DNA of 64,000 nucleotides from Canna indica (taxonomy: Eukaryota; Streptophyta; Magnoliopsida; Zingiberales; Cannaceae), in assembly GCA_034359265.1 (NCBI GenBank), contig CP136891.1:85950001-86014000 (forward strand). Direction: 5' to 3'. Position 1 is the stretch's first letter, and every line of letters begins with the position of its first letter. Positions 35,930 to 47,500 of this stretch are shown here, in pieces. The translations under genes and the position numbers were made by a program. The notes beneath the pieces are model-generated. The model was not told the DNA's origin, did not search any database, and worked only from the letters and a program-made list of their open reading frames with translations.

Positions 35930-38287
35930 TTATTCACCAAGTTAGGAATCACACATCAATTTTCTTGTGTTGAGAATCCAGAACAGAATTCTATAGTAGA
36001 AAGAAAGCACCAACATTTGTTAAATGTAGCTAGAGCTCTTTATTTTCAATCCTGGATACCTATAAGATTCTGGGGAGAATGTATTTTAACAGCAACATAT
36101 TTGATAAACCGGTTACCATCACTTCTTCTCAAAAACAAATCTTCTTATGAGTTGTTACTTGGAGTAAAACCGGATTATAGTAATCTCAAGACATTTGGAT
36201 GTCTTTGCTTTGCTTCTACCCTCAAGTCTCAAAGAGACAAGTTTACAGAAAGAGCTATACCTGCCATATTTCTTGGATATCCTCCAGGAATCAAAGGATA
36301 CAAGTTATATAACTTGAACACTAGAGCTATTTTTATCTCTAGAGATGTTGTCTTTCATGAAAACTTATTTCCTTTTCATACTGTCACTCCAACAGCTGAC
36401 TTAGTGGACCCTTTTCCAACTATTGTTCTTCCTCAACCAGCAGTTGATGATGAAGTTTATCACTTAAGAACTTCATCCGAAAATTCATTACAGATGATTC
36501 CTGATAATGAAATTACTCATCTCAGTCAGGCTTCTTCTTCACCACAATATTCAATTCCTGAACAACATATTTCTTCTCATATACCAATAAGGAAATCTAC
36601 TAGAACTTCAACCAGGCCTTCATATCTTCAGGATTATTATTGCAATCTTGCAAAAACTACCAAGTGCAAACACTCAATTCAAAATTACTTATCCACAAAG
36701 AAACTTTATGCACCATATAAAAATTTCATTGCCAATATTTCTGTCAATTATGAGCCAACCTATTTTCACCAAGCTTGCAAATATACTCATTGGCAAAAGG
36801 CAATGGATGAAGAGATTAGAGCTCTAGAATCTCTTGGAACATGGCCTATTGTTCCTTTACCAGAAGGAAAGAAACCTATTGATTCAAAATGGGTTTACAG
36901 AAACAAATATACTGCTGAAGGAATTCTTGATAGACATAAAGCTCGTTTAGTGGCTAAAGGGTTTACTCAGCAAGAAGGAGTAGATTACAATGAAAAATTC
37001 TCTCCTACAGCTAAAATGGTATCGTTTAGAGTATTATTAGCTCTAGCTTCAATTCACGGTTGGCATTTGCAGCAATTAGATATAAATAATGCCTTTCTTA
37101 ATGGAAGATTGAATGAGGAAATCTATATGAAACTCCCTCCTGGTTATGGATCAAAACATAAAGGAATGGTATGTAAACTTCACAAGTCCATATATGGACT
37201 TAAACAGGCCAGCCGAGAATGGTACAATACCTTCTCTACTATGATTCTAAGAAAAGGTTTTCAAGCTTCACCTTTTGAGTATTCATTGTTTACAAGAGGA
37301 TCTGGATCTGATTTTGTAGCTCTTCTAGTATATGTTGATGATATTGTCTTAGCTGGAAAGAATTTGGATATCTTAAATGATATCAAAAGTTACCTAAGCA
37401 AATGTTTCAAGCTTAAAGACTTAGGAACTCTGAAGTATTTTTTAGGATTTGAGATTGCTCGAAATCCATCAGGAATTACAATGACTCAAAGGAAATATAC
37501 TTTGCAATTACTTGAAGATACAGGATTTTTGGGTACTAAACCTACTTCTTTACCTATGGTTCCTTCATCCAAGCTAAGTGCTCATACTGGAAGAACATTA
37601 GAAAATCCAACTCTTTACAGAAGATTAGTTGGTCGACTTCTTTACCTCACTCATACTCGACCTGATATAATGTACACTGTACATTCCCTCAGTCAGTATG
37701 TTTCCAATCCAAGAGAAACTCACCTAAAGGCTGCTTACCACTTGTTGAGCTATTTGAAACAATCCCCTGGTTTAGGGATTTTTCTTCCTTCAAACAGTAA
37801 GCTGACTTTGTCAGCTTTTGTGGATTCCGACTACAGTTCATGTCCTGATACAAGAAAATCTATCACTGGTTATTGCGCCTTCTTAGGTAATTCATTAATC
37901 TCCTGGAAATCCAAGAAGCAAAATACTGTTAGCCGATCTTCTGCAGAAGCCGAATACAGGGCTATGGCTGTAACAACTTGCGAATTAATTTGGATTGCTG
38001 GTCTTCTATCCTCATTCTTAGTTCCCATCAAACATACTTTTCTATATTGTGATAACGAAGCTGCATTGCATATAGCTCAAAACCCGGTGTTTCATGAACG
38101 CACAAAACATATTGAAGTAGATTGCCACTTTGTCAGGAATAAGGTTCAAGATGGATTTCTCAAATTGTTTCATGTCAGATCTTCCAATCAATTAGTGGAC
38201 ATCTTCACCAAAGCTTTATATTCACCATCTTTTACTTCTCTTATCGACAAGTTGGGTCTACTCAATATTCACGCAGCTCCAACTTGA
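35930..38287 (+). CDS. Copia integrase C-terminus, reverse transcriptase, RNase H
   Basis: Same frame as the preceding segment, open from the nonsense codon to TGA at 38285-38287 (first ATG 36017). Integrase last catalytic Glu region (NSIVERKHQHLLNVARAL), the GKK motif, then reverse transcriptase (FNGRLNEEIYM-type region; YVDDIVLAG at 37331-37357) and RNase H (VDSDYSSCPDTRKSITGY; SRSSAEAEYRAMA; CDNEAALHIAQNPVFHERTK). RT and RNase H catalytic blocks look intact. Polyprotein continuity is lost only at 35927. Confidence 0.93.
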   Translation, partial: LFTKLGITHQFSCVENPEQNSIVERKHQHLLNVARALYFQSWIPIRFWGECILTATYLINRLPSLLLKNKSSYELLLGVKPDYSNLKTFGCLCFASTLKSQRDKFTERAIPAIFLGYPPGIKGYKLYNLNTRAIFISRDVVFHENLFPFHTVTPTADLVDPFPTIVLPQPAVDDEVYHLRTSSENSLQMIPDNEITHLSQASSSPQYSIPEQHISSHIPIRKSTRTSTRPSYLQDYYCNLAKTTKCKHSIQNYLSTKKLYAPYKNFIANISVNYEPTYFHQACKYTHWQKAMDEEIRALESLGTWPIVPLPEGKKPIDSKWVYRNKYTAEGILDRHKARLVAKGFTQQEGVDYNEKFSPTAKMVSFRVLLALASIHGWHLQQLDINNAFLNGRLNEEIYMKLPPGYGSKHKGMVCKLHKSIYGLKQASREWYNTFSTMILRKGFQASPFEYSLFTRGSGSDFVALLVYVDDIVLAGKNLDILNDIKSYLSKCFKLKDLGTLKYFLGFEIARNPSGITMTQRKYTLQLLEDTGFLGTKPTSLPMVPSSKLSAHTGRTLENPTLYRRLVGRLLYLTHTRPDIMYTVHSLSQYVSNPRETHLKAAYHLLSYLKQSPGLGIFLPSNSKLTLSAFVDSDYSSCPDTRKSITGYCAFLGNSLISWKSKKQNTVSRSSAEAEYRAMAVTTCELIWIAGLLSSFLVPIKHTFLYCDNEAALHIAQNPVFHERTKHIEVDCHFVRNKVQDGFLKLFHVRSSNQLVDIFTKALYSPSFTSLIDKLGLLNIHAAPT

Positions 38288-38295
38288 GGGGAGGA
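38286..38295 (+). promoter_or_regulatory. Polypurine tract
   Basis: GAGGGGAGGA directly before the 3' LTR. It primes plus-strand synthesis. Confidence 0.85.
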
Positions 38296-38499
38296 TATTA
38301 CAGTCACTCAGTTACAGCTCAGCTTGAGTGACAGCTCAGCTTGTTTAGTTAAGACGTTCAGTAAGTTGAATTAGTTTTAACTAATTCAACTATAGCTAAA
38401 AAGTATATATAAGGATGAGATTGTAATCTTTATTTTCTAACTGTAATCTTTTTCATGATGAGAATTTCAATGAGATAAACAATTGTTTAAGCTCTAATA
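38296..38499 (+). repeat. 3' LTR of copia element
   Basis: 204 bases, TATTACA to CTCTAATA. It has 17 extra bases relative to the 5' LTR: a tandem duplication around ACAGCTCAGCTT. Confidence 0.9.
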
Positions 38500-38828
38500 T
38501 AACACCATTGTCGGCAAGCCCTTAATCTCCCTCATAGAATCATTAATTCCATTTACGAAATGCAATCTGTTAGCCTCTCCCGCTAATGATTTGATCTTTA
38601 ATCATTGAATCCTTCTCTTCTCATAATTAACAACTGGATATGTGGGATAGCTTAAATGGGAATACTCTTTATTCTTGATTTTGATTCAAAGTTTGCTTTT
38701 GAAAAAGGTCCGAGCAATAATATTTATTTTCTGGAATCCCATCTCCATCATTTACCCTCAAAATTTATGGTTTTATAAAAAGAAAAAATTGCATTCCAGC
38801 TAAGAATGGAATATGGATCCCTCAAACT
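38500..38828. other. Intergenic, no gene seen
   Basis: Flank of the copia element, without recognisable feature. Confidence 0.45.
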
Positions 38829-39246
38829 AGAGGTGCAAGTGAGCCTAGCACCTCGTGAGCTACTCGGTATCGACTCGATGAAAACTCAAACTTGACTTGA
38901 TCTTATCGAGCTCGAGCCGAGTTTTACATATGACTGAACCGAGCTCGAGCTAAGCAATAATCAGTTCGACCTGCTCACAAGTCTAATCGGGCTTATATAT
39001 AATTATATAAATATAAATGTTTCAGATTGGTCGAGCATAAACCCGGTTGAGTCGAGTTTAATAGAGCTTAAACGAACTCGATCAAGGTAAAGAAAAATAA
39101 ACGAGCCTAAATGAGTCGAGCTCGGGCCTAGAGATTAAAGCTCGATCGAGCTCGAGATTAAAGCTCGATCGAGCTCAAGCTCGACATTTCTTTAACGAGG
39201 CAAGCTCGAGCACAGGCAAGCTCGGCTCAGCTCGATTACACCCCTA
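38829..39246. repeat. Word-repeat island C (GAGCTCGAGC-type)
   Basis: Left end AGAGGTGCAAGTGAGCC. The right end, reversed, reads GATAGGGGTGTAATCGAGC, so the ends are an imperfect inverted repeat. The inside is built from CGAGCTCGAGC, GAGTCGAG, GCTCGATCGAGCTCGAG and variants. The best-bounded member of the group. Not coding. Confidence 0.7.
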
Positions 39247-40209
39247 TCTCAAAGACAATGGTAAATCAATATGACGAACGACACATTGCCTTTATCATAT
39301 TTGAAATTTGATCTTGAAACAGATACGGCATGTTTGGCACATACAATACATATCACTGTTCTTTTATACATACGGAATAAATAGGGGAATCAAAGAGATG
39401 AACCCAAATTATAGTTGATGTTTGGAAGACACTAGCACATGAGCACTCAGATCTGCAGCATGCAATTGCTGAATATTTACAATGATAGTTCATTTGTCCT
39501 TGTCTCCTTTTGTCTCATACAACTGCCTCATCTTTCCAACGAGGAGAAAGTCCAAATGCATGCCTTTGCCAAAGTTTCCTCAGACGATAAGGCTTTTGAT
39601 ATATTTCGATTGATAGCTACATGCATATACTACTAACTACTAAGCAAGGTTAGAAGGACAAGTGACAAGAACCAAGACAAGGATAACTGGACAAGTAATC
39701 TGGCTTATTGGATGAGGTGTTATCCATTCGGAAAATGGTTAAAGCATTGGAATATGGATGATTTAGAATATCCAGAGATCTAATAATGATGATCAATTTG
39801 CAGACTCCTCGCTTATGCTGTCATGACATTGAGATTATAAAAAATTTGCTAAAAAAAAGCCTAAATTTATACTGCTCAGACTCAACGCTATTTATTGACT
39901 AGCAGTAAATTCCACAACAAGAAATCTGTAATCACTGGACACAATGCTAAACTTATAAAATCTCTCACCAGTTGTGTTTTACGATAAAAATAAAAACAAA
40001 TTTCAAGTTGCCATTCCAAACTAGATATCGTTAACATTGATTAACCTTTGCCTCCATAAAAGCTTAAGCTACAATACAAATCAGAAAATTAGAAATAACA
40101 AAACCGTTCAACCTTAAGTCTAGGCAATAATCTTCTCAGGAAAAGGTTTAGGTAATAATCCTGCTTGATGCTCAGACCGTGGACAAAACATAATAGTAAA
40201 AAGGGACTT
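39247..40209. other. Intergenic and PDHB 3' flank
   Basis: No gene. The part next to 40210 probably holds the 3' UTR of the minus-strand PDHB gene. Confidence 0.5.
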
Positions 40210-43200
40210 TTATTTGCAGATTTGCTCAACTGCAGCTACAATCTGTGCTGGCTGCACCACAGTCCACTCCTCCAAAGTCCCAGCATAAGGTGTCGGTACG
40301 TCCTGGGAAGATAAACACATGATTGGAGCATCCAAGTAGTCCCAGAAATTGTCAATTATGGCTGCCCGCAGACTAGAACCAATTCCACCAGTTCTCATGC
40401 ACTCCTCCACAATCAACACACGATGGGTCTTCTTCACAGATTTCCCAATGGTATAAAGATCAAACGGCTTTAGTGACCTGATGTCGATGACCTCAGGGTC
40501 GTACCCTTTGTTTACCAGGGTCTTTGCAGCCTGCATCACATGATACCTCATGCGAGAATATGTAAGGATTGTAACATGTTCTCCAGGACGCACCATCTCT
40601 GCCTCCTCCAGACAAAGCACATACTCCTCATCCGGGATCCTCTCCTTCAAATTATATAGCAGCACATGTTCAAACAGCACCACAGGGTTATCACTCCTGA
40701 TTGCTGCCTTCATAAGCCCTTTGGCATTGTAAGGTGTGGAGCAGGCAACCATTTGCAGACCAGGAATGGACTGGAAGTATGACTCCAGGCGCTGTGAGTG
40801 TTCTGCACCAAGTTGCCGTCCAACTCCACCAGGTCCTCGGATAACTATTGGGATTTTGAATTGGCCACCAGAAGTATAATGAAGCATACCACAGTTGTTT
40901 GATATCTGGTTGTAAGCGAGGAGGAGAAAACCCATATTCATTCCTTCAACGACAGGTCTTAAGCCTGTCATTGCAGCCCCGATACCCATGCCTGTAAAGG
41001 AGTTTTCAGCAATCGGGGTATCCAGGACCCTTAGATCTCCATATTTTGTAGCCAAGCCTTTAGTCACCTTGTATGAGCCACCATAGTGACCAACATCTTC
41101 TCCCATGACACAAACTGTAGGATCTCGGTCCATCTCTTCTTCAAGCCCTTCCCTCAAGGCCTCAAAAAGTAGTAGCTCATGACTAAAATTTACAAGGCAA
41201 AACCTAAATCAGAACCTTAAAAGAAAATCTGGAAAAAAAACACATAATAATTCATATTGTAAATAATTTAGTGTACCAAGTGTTATAAACTTACATTTTG
41301 TTTACATATGCAAAATTATTTGTTGTATTTTCTTGTTGTGTCTTCATTTTTTATGTCCTATTATAATTGTATACTAAATTATGATGAATGACCATCTTAC
41401 CATAATATGATAGCTTTTATCTCTTGAATTTTTGTTCACTAATTTTTAAATGTAGATAGCATATTCACCCAACACTCAGCATGTGCAATGAGTGAAAATT
41501 GAGATAAATTTCTAAAAAGAAAGTTAAAAATATATAACCAAGATAAATTTAAGGTGTAGACAATAATGAAGTCAGGGTATTATAAGGGGCAACGAGGTGC
41601 ATACCAAAAGCATGTAAGGACTGAAATTTCATTGAAATACCAATAGAAGAGAAGAAACAATCATGTTATGCATTTTAAATAAAATGTTTAATCATAAGAC
41701 CTAGCATCCAGAAAAGATTCCATGCTAATAAAACCAGCTTTAAGAAACAAAAAGAAAAGAAAGAATTGGGTGTCCTTCGGCCAGAGGTACTCAACTGTCA
41801 AGAGGAGGAGGAGGAGGAGGAAGAGGAAGTTCTTCTAGACTGGATCAAATCAAAATACGGGCTCTGGCAAATGGTTGGTTAGTTGGGATCGTCTCACATG
41901 TCCGAAGGAGGACGGCGGGTTAGGCATCTTGGATCTACAAGCTCACAACCAGGCGAGGCCTCGCCTTGGAGTCTGGATTTGGAAACTTGCAACCAACAAA
42001 GGTCTCGCTTGGATACCGGTGATCCGCGCACTATTCGGTAGGAACTGTTCCTGGTCCGAACCCTGGAGGATACATGACCTCTCCCCATTATGGAAAGATA
42101 TTGCTAGACTTCAGCAAATCCTCATTTCCAGCACTGATTTTCAAATTGGTGAGGGTGCTACCATTAAACTTTGGAAGGATACGTGGGTGGGAGGGTGCCG
42201 TTTGGCGGATAAATACCCTAACATCTTCATACATGCCTTACATCCGGAGATCACAATTTCCAGGGCCAGGTTGAGGGATCAGCGGGGAAATTTCTTAGGG
42301 TGGAACATACACTTTGACTCCGATGTTGACATATCTTTGGTGGCTAACCTTCTGCAGGATCTTGGTTGCATTCAACTCTCTACGGGTGCAGATTCACTCA
42401 TGTGGAAGTGGACTAAGGATAAAGTCTTCACCACAAAATCTCTCTATGGGCTACTCACTTTCAGAGGCCGACAGTTTCCACTCCCTCATTTGGCATCCAA
42501 AACTTCCCCCAAAGAATTCAATTTTTTGGGTGGTTAAAGACTAGAAAAAGACTCCTTACAAGAGACAGTCTTGGCCGTTGGGGCATCACGACGAGTTTGT
42601 CTTGTCCCTTGTGTAATGAGCTTCCAGAACCGCATGAGCACATATTTGGTTGCTGCAGTTTCTCTTGTGTCGGATGGAGTCTGTTTGTCAACTTGGTTGG
42701 ACCTTGGGGCGAATTACCTAATGTAGGAGCAGAAAGTCGGCTGAAATACCGTCTCATCTTGACTTGGTGTTGGTTTATTTGGTTCGAGAGAAACCTACGG
42801 TGCTTTCAAGACTCAACTTCCTCCAGCACTGCACTTGCAATTAAGGCTGCATCTTTCTACAATTTCCGTCGCTAAGCTGCCCAGGATGGTTGGATGTCAA
42901 TGTTGTTCTCTTTTTTTTTTGTTCCTTTTGGTTTTCCTCCTCCCCCGTACTTGTATTCTGTTCAATTCTCTTGAAATGAATGCAAGATTTTTTTTCCCAA
43001 AAAGAAAAAGAAAAGAGGAACTCAATTGTCAATTCACTAAACATATGCCATTGTTAGCATCATATAATTTATGCCATTATTATTAGGTAAATTGGGTGTA
43101 GGAATTAGCATCGGAAACATATAATTAGGTAAATTATGCCATTATTATTATCATAAGGCCATGATCAGTAGCTTCTCAAGATACTTTGTGGTCCTGTGTC

Positions 43201-44888
43201 CACTCTAACAGAACTAAGGATGTTTGAGAGCTAATAGAAGCCTAAATGGCTAAACATAAACCTGGAGACTTGTCTCAGATCCTATGCTACTGATGACCCT
43301 AAGTCTTGGTCTAGTTCTTACCTTGTGCTAAGTATTCTGTATTCCTACAACACATTGTATCAATCTGCTATCAATACAACACCCTTCAAGCCCTCCACAG
43401 CTGCCCTCTTCCCACCATGCCATCTTATACCACAGGTGTTGCAAAAAATGAAGATGCCTAGGGTGATTTAGCGGGATGAGATGATAATTGAAGCCTCTAA
43501 AGAACAATCCAACCACCACCCAAGACAGAATAATATCATGGTCGACTCAAAGAAAGGGAAATATCCATCAGCCACCTTGTTCTTCTTCAACTTTCTTGAT
43601 TATCTTTTCTTCCCATTTCTCCCATGAGAATCTCTTAACATGCTCCTTAGGAATATGTTCAACCAATATATATTTAAGAAAAAATAGAATATAGTATGCT
43701 ATAATTAATACAAAATAATAATATCATAACCATGAAATAATAGAAATGTATATAAAACATAATATGTCATAAAATAAATACTCAATAATGTCACTATTGA
43801 CAAGTAATATTATATTATCTAAAAAGGTATATATATATATATATATATAAACAAAAAGACTATAAAATTTTATACATTATGAAACAATGTGTTCAAAATT
43901 ATATTAAAATATCATGTTAGTAAATAAACCGTGAACCGAACACTACCTTAAGTAGTAGTACTGATGGTGAAAAATCTCAGCAATGAATGAAGAAATACAA
44001 TTGTCAAATAAAATTAATCTTGATACCTACATAATGTCTACATTAAGGTAGCCAAACAGTGCCATACTTCTTAAAAAATGCATCTATCCAGAGTTATCCA
44101 GCGGGTCTCAAGCTAATTTGGAAGGTAAATGGCAACTAGGCAAGCAATCAGCAGAGAATATATTCGTAAAGGTGGAGAAATAATTTTTTTGTATATATCC
44201 AACATCTTACCCAGGTTTGGAAGCAGTAGAACTTGCAGGCGCATTAGACTTTGTCTATAAAGAATAAACGAAGATACTATATGTCAGCAACACAGTAACA
44301 CAGTAACACAACATACTCAAGGAACAAGTTCAGTCAACTCATTACTCAACTGCAACAGCATTCGTGATGAATTTCTCACTACGAGAGCTAGCAGTAAAGC
44401 TATTGGGGATGCTTCCATCCGATCTCACAACCAAGAAGCTTGCTCTCGTTCCTGAAAACACAGGAGACATACAACGACCATCAAATCATCAAAGAAAGAA
44501 GAATGCGCACCAATTAAACCGATTAACTGGCTTGCTTTAAAAAGACCGATTAACATGTTAAATTCCATGTAATCGTAATAAAAAATAGAGAAACTCGAGA
44601 ACTTGCAACACAGTGATCTCCTCCGCAAGAATCGGAAACGAACAAAGACAAAGAAAGCAGAAAAGCTTCTCTCCAAGCAAAAGTTATATCAACGGATAAT
44701 ACAGCTAAAAATTCTCTCTAAGGAACAAGGAAAACCGCAACAAATGTAGAAGGAGAAATGCGGAACAGAAAGGTATACAGAACCGGACCTGGTAGCGATC
44801 TCGCAAAGGATCCTAGGCGAAACCGCCGAGAATCAATCGGATTCGGCGAAGCCGATAGGAGCGCCGCCGTCTGCAGTGCCGCTGCCAT
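40210..44888 (-). CDS. PDHB: Pyruvate dehydrogenase E1 subunit beta, plastid
   Basis: Four exons on the minus strand: 44789-44888, 44351-44451, 44211-44254 and 40210-41182. They join in phase (GT/AG introns) to 405 residues, the usual length for the plastid E1-beta. This subunit pairs with E1-alpha to decarboxylate pyruvate with thiamine diphosphate, giving acetyl-CoA for fatty-acid synthesis in the stroma. Residues 1 to about 70 ([35 protein letters not shown]) are a Ser/Ala-rich transit peptide. The mature part starts near [10 protein letters not shown] (82-91). Conserved blocks: [53 protein letters not shown], the C-terminal transketolase-like domain ([21 protein letters not shown]), and [13 protein letters not shown]. 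Intron 3 is about 3 kb and contains a LINE. The first two introns are short. The ATG at 44886-44888 begins the transit peptide. Confidence 0.96.
41783..41801. repeat. Target duplication of intronic LINE, left copy
   Basis: AGAGGTACTCAACTGTCAA, 17 of 19 positions matching 43014-43032. Confidence 0.7.
41802..43013 (+). mobile_element. 5'-truncated LINE inside PDHB intron 3, antisense
   Basis: About 1.2 kb encoding the ORF2 tail on the + strand: [20 protein letters not shown], a linker ([20 protein letters not shown]), [14 protein letters not shown], then zf-RVT ([20 protein letters not shown]) in another frame, and [14 protein letters not shown]. It ends in TTTTTTTTCCCAAAAAGAAA-like tail DNA. 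Stop codons and a frameshift (near 42500) show it is dead. The gene is transcribed on the opposite strand, so the element is antisense to PDHB. Diverged target repeats indicate it is older than the copies at 8.9 and 20.1 kb. Confidence 0.88.
43014..43032. repeat. Target duplication of intronic LINE, right copy
   Basis: AGAGGAACTCAATTGTCAA, two mismatches to the left copy at 41783-41801. Confidence 0.7.
43840..43850. repeat. (TA)n microsatellite in PDHB intron 3
   Basis: A TA dinucleotide run of roughly 11-12 units centred here (about 43827-43850). Confidence 0.6.
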
Positions 44889-47136
44889 CGCTTAAGCAGA
44901 TCAGAAACCACAGACTGATAGAGAAAGCGAATAGCGAGGACTAGGGCTGGTTCGCCTGCTCGCCGGTCACTGGTGGAGAGCGGGATCAGATTGGGGGAAG
45001 CCGAGCGTTCGATGTTATTATTCTCTTGGGGGTGGCGGAAACAACGATGAGATCGGGAGAGGCCAAGAAAGCGTCTTCCGTTGGTCTCCTCTGCGCGACG
45101 GATCCTCTACAAATAGTAGTTCAGGAATGAATCATCACATCTGTGCCGTCCAACGTATCCATAGCCCATATCGTCACCGTTCAATTTACCGATCGGTATA
45201 ATGGGGCCACATAGTGGACGTCCAAGATCTTAGATGCGATCGAAGAGACGGTTAAGATTACAATTTTAGGACGACCCGTAAAATTAGAATTGGAAAGGAT
45301 CTTCACTTGGTTTCAATGATGTTAGAAGAATGGATTTGATTTTAAGAGGCTGAGCTTTTCCTAAGCTTTGGTTTCATCGATGAGACTTGGATCAGCTTTG
45401 GGAGCTCCGTCGGTCCTTGTGTTTATTGATGGCATTGGAACCGGTCGAACCAAACCAAACCGTTTTTTTTTTTCAATTCTCTTAAATAAATCGAGATTTT
45501 CTTCTAACCAAATTAAAGGGAATCAAGACTTTCGTAAACTTTCTTATGGATTAATTCCGATTTAGCCCCTTATATTCTATGTTAATTTCAATTTCATTTT
45601 ACATTATTTCCGATTTAGCCTCTTATATTTTTGAAAGATGGATTAGTATTGCAGACTTGCAGTTCTAATGTGAGCTTATATGGGCTGTTGGAAGAAAAGG
45701 CTTTTTATTTGGGGGTTAATAGACTAATAGGCTTTTTATATGGCCTCATGGCCTGAAGAAAAGGATTCGTTCTTTTCGTTTGGGTGAAAATAAAAAAGTT
45801 ATACTAGAAGAAAAAAAAGCAATGAAATAATTTTATATAGGTTTCCAACAAATTAGAAATTTTACTTGTACTATATTTTAAATGATATATGAACTCATTT
45901 AGAATAAATCTAAACTTTAATATAATCAAAGAAAAAGTGATTTAATAATTATACCAAATTTACAAGTACGAGATGACGATCAAAATATGTATCATCTTGT
46001 TGACCCATTAATAGGGATAAAAATAGGTCAGACATTCTGCTAGGAGATGTGGTCTGGCCTGACCACTAATGGATAATGAGTTTGATCTTAAATTATAGGT
46101 TTTATTCGCCTGTTTCTGCATGTATCTGTGTATGCTTTGTATTTTTACATTTGTGTATATTTTGTAAGGACTGTGTATTTTTTTGGAAAAAAAAAAGTGT
46201 AATATATTAAAATTAGTTGGATGGCTTGACTAATTTGACTCAAATTCAATTATTAAGATATCGTGGGAATTCAATTGAAGCCGCAATTAAATTAATTGCA
46301 ATCACATCCACCTTGTGACTTGTGTAACAGCTGTTGTCTTAATTGGTCCAATTTTGTCACGTGGCCAAACAAAACGGGCGCGGATTCCACGCTCCGACAA
46401 CGGCAGATTTTGGACACACCTCTTTTTGGTCTTCTACTCTTCTCAAAATAAATTGGCTTGTATTATTATATCTAGCACCTTAAAATTGACAAATTTCTTA
46501 TATTTACTCTCAATTTAATTTACAAATATATATAAATCAAGTCCCTTAAATTAGTCAAATGGAAACCGTGATCAATAAATTTTGTGTGATAATTAAATGA
46601 TGCCGTGATTCTCAATTATTTTATTTATAGAAGAATTTCAAGGTGATTAAAATTGAAAATGTGATGCCAAGAATTAATTGTTTGTTTTGCAATTCCATGA
46701 ATCCGCACAAGGTTTTGATGCTAAAAGGACTAGAAGATAGAATGCTGATTTATTTGATGCGATTGTTTTACTGCATGCAACATTAAGCATTCGAAACATG
46801 TTGTGGAAACGTTATGCGCCATAAAAGTGTTGCGGATGGCATTTCGCCACGTCACCCAATTGTACCATGGCAATTGAGAAAACTAGTTTGTGCTTAATTT
46901 CATTTCATGTGTGTGTGAATTGTGATATATATTCATCGTTTTTATTGATTTTAATTCATCCATTACTTTAAACAATTATAATAGAAGCCGACCGTTAAAA
47001 ATTGCTCAGAGATTTAAAATTTGAACCATGATATGATGATATATTTTATGATTTTTTGATCTTTGTTTAAAAAATAATAATGATAATAGAAGCAGTGTTT
47101 TGCTTTGGGTGAGTCTTGCTGCTCTCATCACTACTA
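44889..47136. other. PDHB upstream region and intergenic DNA
   Basis: 44889-45100 is mixed GC and lies directly upstream of the PDHB ATG, so it should hold its leader and promoter. No clear TATA box was found. From 45350 on it is AT-rich without a gene. A small GTCTGGCCTGACC inverted cluster near 46050 may be a fragment of a word-repeat island. Confidence 0.45.
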
Positions 47137-47500
47137 TTAGGGTGAGCATCAATCGATTCGATGAATTAATAATCAAACTTTTAATTAATTGATTGAATTA
47201 ATTAAAAAAAATTATTTCGATTCGGTTTGATTAGTTATTGTTTAATCGAAAAATACTTATAAAATAAGTGAATATTATACCGTATCAAGATTCAAATTTG
47301 CCCTCTTAACCACTTAGGTAAATCATCTTATTTAATATAATTATTCATTTTTATTAACTTAAATTGTATTTTTGTTAATTTGATAAATTAGTCGAACCAA
47401 ATCGAAAATTGAAAATTTCTAAATATTTAACTATTAACCAAACCAAAAATTAATTGAATAAATTGGTTCGATTAATTAATTTGTTCAATTAATCGATGAA
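47137..47500. repeat. Word-repeat island D (AATTGGTTCGATTAAT-type)
   Basis: Left end TTAGGGTGAGCATCAATCG. The inside repeats TTAATTAATTGATTGAATTA, GATTCGGTTTGATTAG, AATTGGTTCGATTAATTAAT, and ends near AATTAATCGATGAAG. The right terminal word is lost. An AT-rich member of the same group. Confidence 0.5.

Larger units (their letters stand above)
33686..38499 (+). mobile_element. Nearly complete Ty1/copia LTR retrotransposon
   Basis: 4.8 kb with both LTRs, primer-binding site, gag, and pol in copia order (protease, integrase, reverse transcriptase, RNase H), then a polypurine tract. LTRs differ by three substitutions plus one 17-bp tandem duplication, so it is young. Coding breaks are one frameshift in gag and one in-frame stop in integrase, so it should not move on its own unless these are sequence errors. 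No 5-bp target duplication: the flanks are CTAGT on the left and TAACA on the right. Confidence 0.95.
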
